Positions 5,482 through 7,828 of a stretch of 7,828 nt of DNA are shown piece by piece. The DNA is from Nitrospirae bacterium CG1_02_44_142 (GTDB lineage: Bacteria; Nitrospirota; Thermodesulfovibrionia; Thermodesulfovibrionales; UBA1546): NCBI GenBank assembly GCA_001871685.1, contig MNVK01000001.1, forward strand, positions 1 through 7,828, given 5' to 3'. The translations under genes and the position numbers were made by a program. Each line of letters opens with the position of its first letter. Positions within the stretch are counted from its first letter, which is position 1. A model generated the notes under the pieces. That model searched no databases. It was not told the DNA's origin and saw only the letters and a program-made list of their open reading frames with translations.

Positions 5482-6452
5482 TTGAGGGTTCCACGGCAAA
5501 GGGCTGCAGGCTTATAAAAACTCCTGAATTCTCAGTTGAAGAGCTGAGAGCTTTGATTAACCCCTCCCGTCCTCCCCTTAAGTTAAGGGGAGGTGAAGGT
5601 GGGGTTATGTCCATGGAGAGGATTATCGGGAAAGAGATAATTTTTCATGAAAGCCTTGATTCTACCAATACGCTTGCGATGGAGCTTGCAGAAAAAGGAC
5701 TTCCTCACGGAACAGTAGTAATTGCAGACAGGCAGTTAAAAGGCAAGGGAAGGCTCGGAAGGACTTGGTTCTCGCCTCCCCAAGGCAATATTTATATGAG
5801 CGTAATTGTCAGGCCTGAGATTGAACCTAAAGATGCGACCCTTCTTACAATAATGAGCGCAATATCCTGCGCCAGAGCAATAAGGAATTCAACAGGCCTT
5901 GAAGTGAAGATAAAATGGCCCAATGACCTGATGGTTTCCGAAAGAAAATTAGGCGGCATACTTACGGAGATGAAATCCGGTCAGGACAGGATTGTTTTTG
6001 CTGTTATCGGTATCGGCATAAATGTTACCCCCCCCCTTTGCCCCCCCTTAGCAAGGGGGGGATGGGGGGGTGATGCGTTTCCGCCTGAGGTCCGCTCTGT
6101 TGCAGCATCGGTAATGGAAGAACTGAGGAGGAAGGAAACAACCCCCCTTTGCCCCCCCTTAGCAAGGGGGGGATGGGTGGGTAAGGAAATATCAAGGACA
6201 TTAATCATTGCCGCGATACTGAGTGAATTGGAAAAATGGTTTAAGGTTTTGATTAAAGGCGGCAGAATTCAATTAATCAACGAATGGAAAAAACTTTCAT
6301 CAACTCTTGGAAAAAAGGTTAAGGTTGTTTCAGGGAAAGATACGTCCTCGGGAATTGCAGAGGATATAGATGACGAGGGGATGCTGATATTAAGGCTGCC
6401 GTCAGGCGGGCTAAAGAAGATAAGCGCAGGCGATGTAATCATGCTGAGATAA
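5478..6452 (+). CDS. birA: Biotin-[acetyl-CoA-carboxylase] ligase with truncated N-terminal domain and three palindrome-encoded inserts
   Basis: The 324-residue product attaches biotin to the carrier protein of acetyl-CoA carboxylase through biotinyl-AMP. Catalytic motifs are intact: DSTNT (61-65), the biotin loop GKGRLGRTWFSP (89-100), KWPND (146-150), KLGGIL (157-162) and IGIGIN (177-182). The C-terminal SH3-like domain ends in GLKKISAGDVIML. Residues 2-27 (IEGSTAKGCRLIKTPE...) match the last part of the winged-helix domain and linker of full BirA, but the first 55-60 residues of that DNA-binding domain are absent, so repressor function is probably lost. The GTG overlaps the nth stop and has AAGGAG 5 nt upstream. 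Inserts lie at residues about 28-43, 184-198 and 222-234, all Pro/Gly-rich and coded by GC-rich palindromes. An alternative ATG at 5607 would give a 281-residue catalytic protein. Confidence 0.93.
   Translation: MIEGSTAKGCRLIKTPEFSVEELRALINPSRPPLKLRGGEGGVMSMERIIGKEIIFHESLDSTNTLAMELAEKGLPHGTVVIADRQLKGKGRLGRTWFSPPQGNIYMSVIVRPEIEPKDATLLTIMSAISCARAIRNSTGLEVKIKWPNDLMVSERKLGGILTEMKSGQDRIVFAVIGIGINVTPPLCPPLARGGWGGDAFPPEVRSVAASVMEELRRKETTPLCPPLARGGWVGKEISRTLIIAAILSELEKWFKVLIKGGRIQLINEWKKLSSTLGKKVKVVSGKDTSSGIAEDIDDEGMLILRLPSGGLKKISAGDVIMLR
5559..5606. repeat. GC-rich palindrome in the birA linker (CTTAA core type)
   Basis: AACCCC at the left end and GGGGTT at the right end bound a 48-bp palindrome with the centre CCCCTTAAGTTAAGGGG. 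It is 16 codons long and in frame, reading NPSRPPLKLRGGEGGV. It lies between the winged-helix remnant and the catalytic domain. Its centre resembles that of the palindrome at 6451-6497, so the two form one subtype. Confidence 0.85.
5589..5596 (+). promoter_or_regulatory. Repeat-borne Shine-Dalgarno inside birA
   Basis: GGAGGTGA in the right arm of the palindrome is an eight-base perfect match to the complement of the canonical 16S tail. It ends 10 nt before an in-frame ATG at 5607 (Met44), directly ahead of the catalytic domain. It could start translation of a catalytic-only ligase, although the stem of the palindrome itself might hide it. Confidence 0.45.
6028..6070. repeat. GC-rich palindrome in the birA catalytic domain, copy 1 (TTAGCAA core type)
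   Basis: A C9-TTTG-C7 arm, the centre TTAGCAA and a G7-AT-G7 arm form a near-perfect palindrome. It reads in frame as TPPLCPPLARGGWGG directly after the conserved IGIGINV motif. Family members normally continue here with a short surface loop leading to FPPE-like sequence, which is found right after the insert. It shares a 36-bp identical block with the copy 111 bp downstream. Confidence 0.9.
6140..6183. repeat. GC-rich palindrome in the birA catalytic domain, copy 2 (TTAGCAA core type)
   Basis: A C6-TTTG-C7 arm, the TTAGCAA centre and a G7-AT-GGGTGGG arm read in frame as TPLCPPLARGGWVG between RRKE and KEISRT. Positions 6142-6177 are identical to 6031-6066. The copy is flanked by a direct 7-bp repeat AAGGAAA at 6132-6138 and 6183-6189, so element plus one repeat is 51 bp or 17 codons. 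Confidence 0.9.
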
Positions 6453-6497
6453 CTCCCCCATCCCCCTCTTAAATTAAGAGGGGGTTAAGGGGGAGTT
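6451..6497. terminator. Palindromic repeat filling the gap between convergent birA and HD-GYP genes; likely bidirectional terminator
   Basis: AACTCCCCC at 6451-6459 and GGGGGAGTT at 6489-6497 are perfect inverted ends, and the centre CCCTCTTAAATTAAGAGGG is a further inverted repeat with a single mismatch. It is a member of the same repeat family as those in birA. It would make a stable hairpin in both transcripts. U-runs are poor, so factor-independent termination may be weak. Its terminal AA supplies the last two bases of the TAA stop codon on each strand. Confidence 0.65.
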
Positions 6498-7569
6498 AGT
6501 CCTTAAAGGTTTCGTAGATTTCGTTAAACACAGGCGCAATCTCAATGAATGCCTTTAACACCTTCGGGTCAAAATGCTCCGGCATGGTCCGGCCGTCTCC
6601 CTCTGTTATTATCTTAAATGTTTCCTGATGCGTAAAACCTTTTTTGTAAGGCCTTTTGTTGCGGAGGGCGTCATACTGGTCCACAAGCATAACAATCCTG
6701 CCTTCAATGGGTATGTCTTCGCCCTTTAACCCTCTCGGATACCCTTTTCCGTCCCATCTTTCATGGTGGGTTAATGCAATAGATGCAGCGAACTGTATCA
6801 TGGGATAGCTTGAACCTGAGAGTATTTTTTTCCCTATTGTTGTATGTTTCTTCATGATTTCAAATTCCTCGGGCGTAAGTGTCCCCGGTTTCAAGAGTAT
6901 GTTGTCGGGGATTCCTATCTTGCCTATATCATGCATGGAACTTGTGAATGTGATGGCCTCTATGAACTCCATAGGCATATCCAGAGCCTCGGCAATCTTA
7001 TTTGAATAAAGGCCTACACGCGAGATATGGGCTCCGGTGTCTGTATCTCTGTATTCTGCCACTGTTGTCAGACGCCTGATAACCTCGGTGGTCATGTTTT
7101 TGACCGTAAGCAGCGCATCTGCAAGTTCCTTTGTTCTCTTTTGAACTGTGTCCTCAAGCATTTTCTTATAATTCTTCTCTATCTGCAGAAGGCCGCTATA
7201 CTTAATGGCCTTTTCTATTGAATGGAGGAGATATTCCGGCTTATAGGGTTTGATTAGAAAATCAAATGCGCCATTTTTTATCGCCGCAACTGCCGCATCT
7301 ATCTCCGCGTATGCAGTCATCATGATTACAGGAATATCTTTATTGGTTTCACGGATTTTTCCAAGAAATTCAATCCCTGTCATTACAGGCATCTTGATAT
7401 CCGTTAAAACAACATCAAATTGCTTCTTTGAAAATATGTCAAGCGCCTCGGGGGCATTTGAGCACGTTGAAATGTTATAGCCGTATTCTTTTAACAGAAT
7501 AGAAATAGATTCCAGGACATATTGGTCATCGTCAACAACGAGTATAGAAGCTTTATTGTCGTTGCTCAT
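6496..7569 (-). CDS. Two-component response regulator with HD-GYP (cyclic di-GMP phosphodiesterase) output
   Basis: The 357-residue cytoplasmic product combines a receiver domain (about 7-120) with an HD-GYP domain (about 165-350). The receiver shows acidic pocket residues Asp13/Asp14, phospho-acceptor Asp57 in LTDIKMP, Thr85 and Lys107. A charged coiled-coil linker (about 126-160) joins the two. The HD-GYP part keeps His181, HD at 213-214 in MHDIGKIGIPD, LLKPGTLTPEEFEIMKKH, and HHERWDGKGYP at 269-279, followed by VDQYDALRNKRPY. These metal and GYP residues fit an active phosphodiesterase that hydrolyses cyclic di-GMP. The EGDGRTMPEHFDP tail is typical of this subgroup. The ATG has GGGAGGT about 10 nt upstream. 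No sensor kinase is in the window. It converges on birA and diverges from lysA. Confidence 0.96.
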   Translation of the reverse strand: MSNDNKASILVVDDDQYVLESISILLKEYGYNISTCSNAPEALDIFSKKQFDVVLTDIKMPVMTGIEFLGKIRETNKDIPVIMMTAYAEIDAAVAAIKNGAFDFLIKPYKPEYLLHSIEKAIKYSGLLQIEKNYKKMLEDTVQKRTKELADALLTVKNMTTEVIRRLTTVAEYRDTDTGAHISRVGLYSNKIAEALDMPMEFIEAITFTSSMHDIGKIGIPDNILLKPGTLTPEEFEIMKKHTTIGKKILSGSSYPMIQFAASIALTHHERWDGKGYPRGLKGEDIPIEGRIVMLVDQYDALRNKRPYKKGFTHQETFKIITEGDGRTMPEHFDPKVLKAFIEIAPVFNEIYETFKD

Positions 7570-7641
7570 TTATCTATTACCTCCCTTAATAAATCCCGCT
7601 CCACGGGCAAGCCGTATTGCCTTCCATTTGCGCATAGATGC

Positions 7642-7650
7642 ATTCTATCA
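7642..7650 (-). promoter_or_regulatory. Candidate extended -10 promoter for the HD-GYP regulator
   Basis: On the - strand TGATAGAAT (7650-7642) matches the extended -10 form TGnTATAAT with one change. The -35 region, TTTAAT, is poor. Transcription would start near 7635 and leave a leader of about 65 nt, with the ribosome site at 7585-7579. The leader contains a small GGCAA/TTGCC stem of no recognised class. Confidence 0.4.
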
Positions 7651-7685
7651 TAAAAAGTCAGGAGATTAAAGCGATTCACGTTTTT

Positions 7686-7714
7686 TTGACTTTATAAGAC
7701 AGTCTGTGTTAAAA
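7686..7714 (+). promoter_or_regulatory. Weak candidate promoter for lysA
   Basis: TTGACT at 7686-7691 matches five of six bases of the -35 consensus. After 17 bp comes TTAAAA at 7709-7714, a poor -10, with AT-rich sequence beyond. It lies within the divergent spacer of 179 bp between the HD-GYP gene and lysA, which otherwise shows only the two ribosome sites and the regulator promoter. Confidence 0.3.
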
Positions 7715-7748
7715 AATATATAAAAATTCAGAGAGGAATAGTTTTAAA

Positions 7749-7828
7749 ATGCACTTTTTTAAATATAAGAGGAATGAACTGTTTGCAGAGGACGTGCCTG
7801 CAAGAAGGCTTGCGGAGAAATACGGAAC
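7749..7828 (+). CDS. lysA: Diaminopimelate decarboxylase, N-terminal fragment (3' end outside window)
   Basis: The first 26 codons are present (MHFFKYKRNELFAEDVPARR, then LAEKYG). This is the characteristic N-terminus of LysA, the PLP enzyme that turns meso-diaminopimelate into lysine, where family members read MHxFxYKxxELxxEDVPxxxIAExxGTP. The fragment ends just before the conserved TPFYVY segment, so no PLP-binding residues can be seen. A ribosome site AGAGGAA lies 10 nt before the ATG. Its identity rests on this short signature; the related arginine decarboxylase family starts differently, so lysA is favoured. Confidence 0.88.
   Translation, partial: MHFFKYKRNELFAEDVPARRLAEKYG

Noticed and set aside
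5981..6208. Open - strand frame inside birA that contains two HPPLAKGGQRGG peptides
   Set aside because: A shadow of birA caused by the two palindromes. The peptides are the reverse reading of the same repeat and do not form a gene.
5559..6497. CRISPR array or tandem-repeat array made of the repeated palindromes
   Set aside because: Spacing is irregular, copies diverge into subtypes, and most lie inside a conserved reading frame; no cas genes are visible.
7570..7635. Riboswitch in the leader of the HD-GYP gene or lysA
   Set aside because: Only a short GGCAA/TTGCC stem is visible and no conserved cyclic di-GMP or lysine riboswitch core could be recognised; the lysA leader is too short for a lysine riboswitch.

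Overview
This is a moderate-GC bacterial chromosome segment of housekeeping genes that is unusually rich in small palindromic repeats. The F1-ATPase genes in the order gamma-beta-epsilon, the proteobacterial-type AtpB/D sequence, a receiver-HD-GYP regulator and the density of GC-rich repeats that read as PPLxxGGxGG-type peptides would fit an uncultured Nitrospirota or deltaproteobacteria-like lineage. That placement is an inference from style and rests on no marker gene.

Layout: the left end holds the end of the ATP synthase operon on the + strand (atpG tail, atpD, atpC), with an AT-rich inverted repeat between atpG and atpD and a GTGTCAG-type repeat between atpD and atpC. A two-gene ParE-type toxin-antitoxin module on the - strand follows, ending only 9 bp from the atpC stop. 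Next is a SpoU-family RNA methyltransferase (-), divergent from a UlaG-like metallo-beta-lactamase-fold hydrolase (+). A 117-bp palindromic repeat then separates the hydrolase from nth (endonuclease III) and birA (biotin-protein ligase), which are translationally coupled. A convergent receiver/HD-GYP regulator (-) comes after birA, and the window ends in the first 26 codons of lysA (+). No stretch longer than 300 bp lacks a gene.

The most notable signal is a family of 45-50 bp GC-rich palindromes. One occupies the exact gap between the converging birA and HD-GYP stop codons, where it probably serves as a two-way terminator. Three others sit in frame inside birA, and a nested double copy sits in frame inside the RNA methyltransferase. 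They add short Pro/Gly-rich peptides to loops or linkers without breaking the reading frame, which resembles the protein-inserted palindromic elements known from Rickettsia. The birA gene also appears to have lost its N-terminal winged-helix domain, and the repeat in its linker supplies a near-consensus Shine-Dalgarno sequence ahead of an internal ATG. The hydrolase gene likewise has two strong translation starts, one with and one without a signal peptide.
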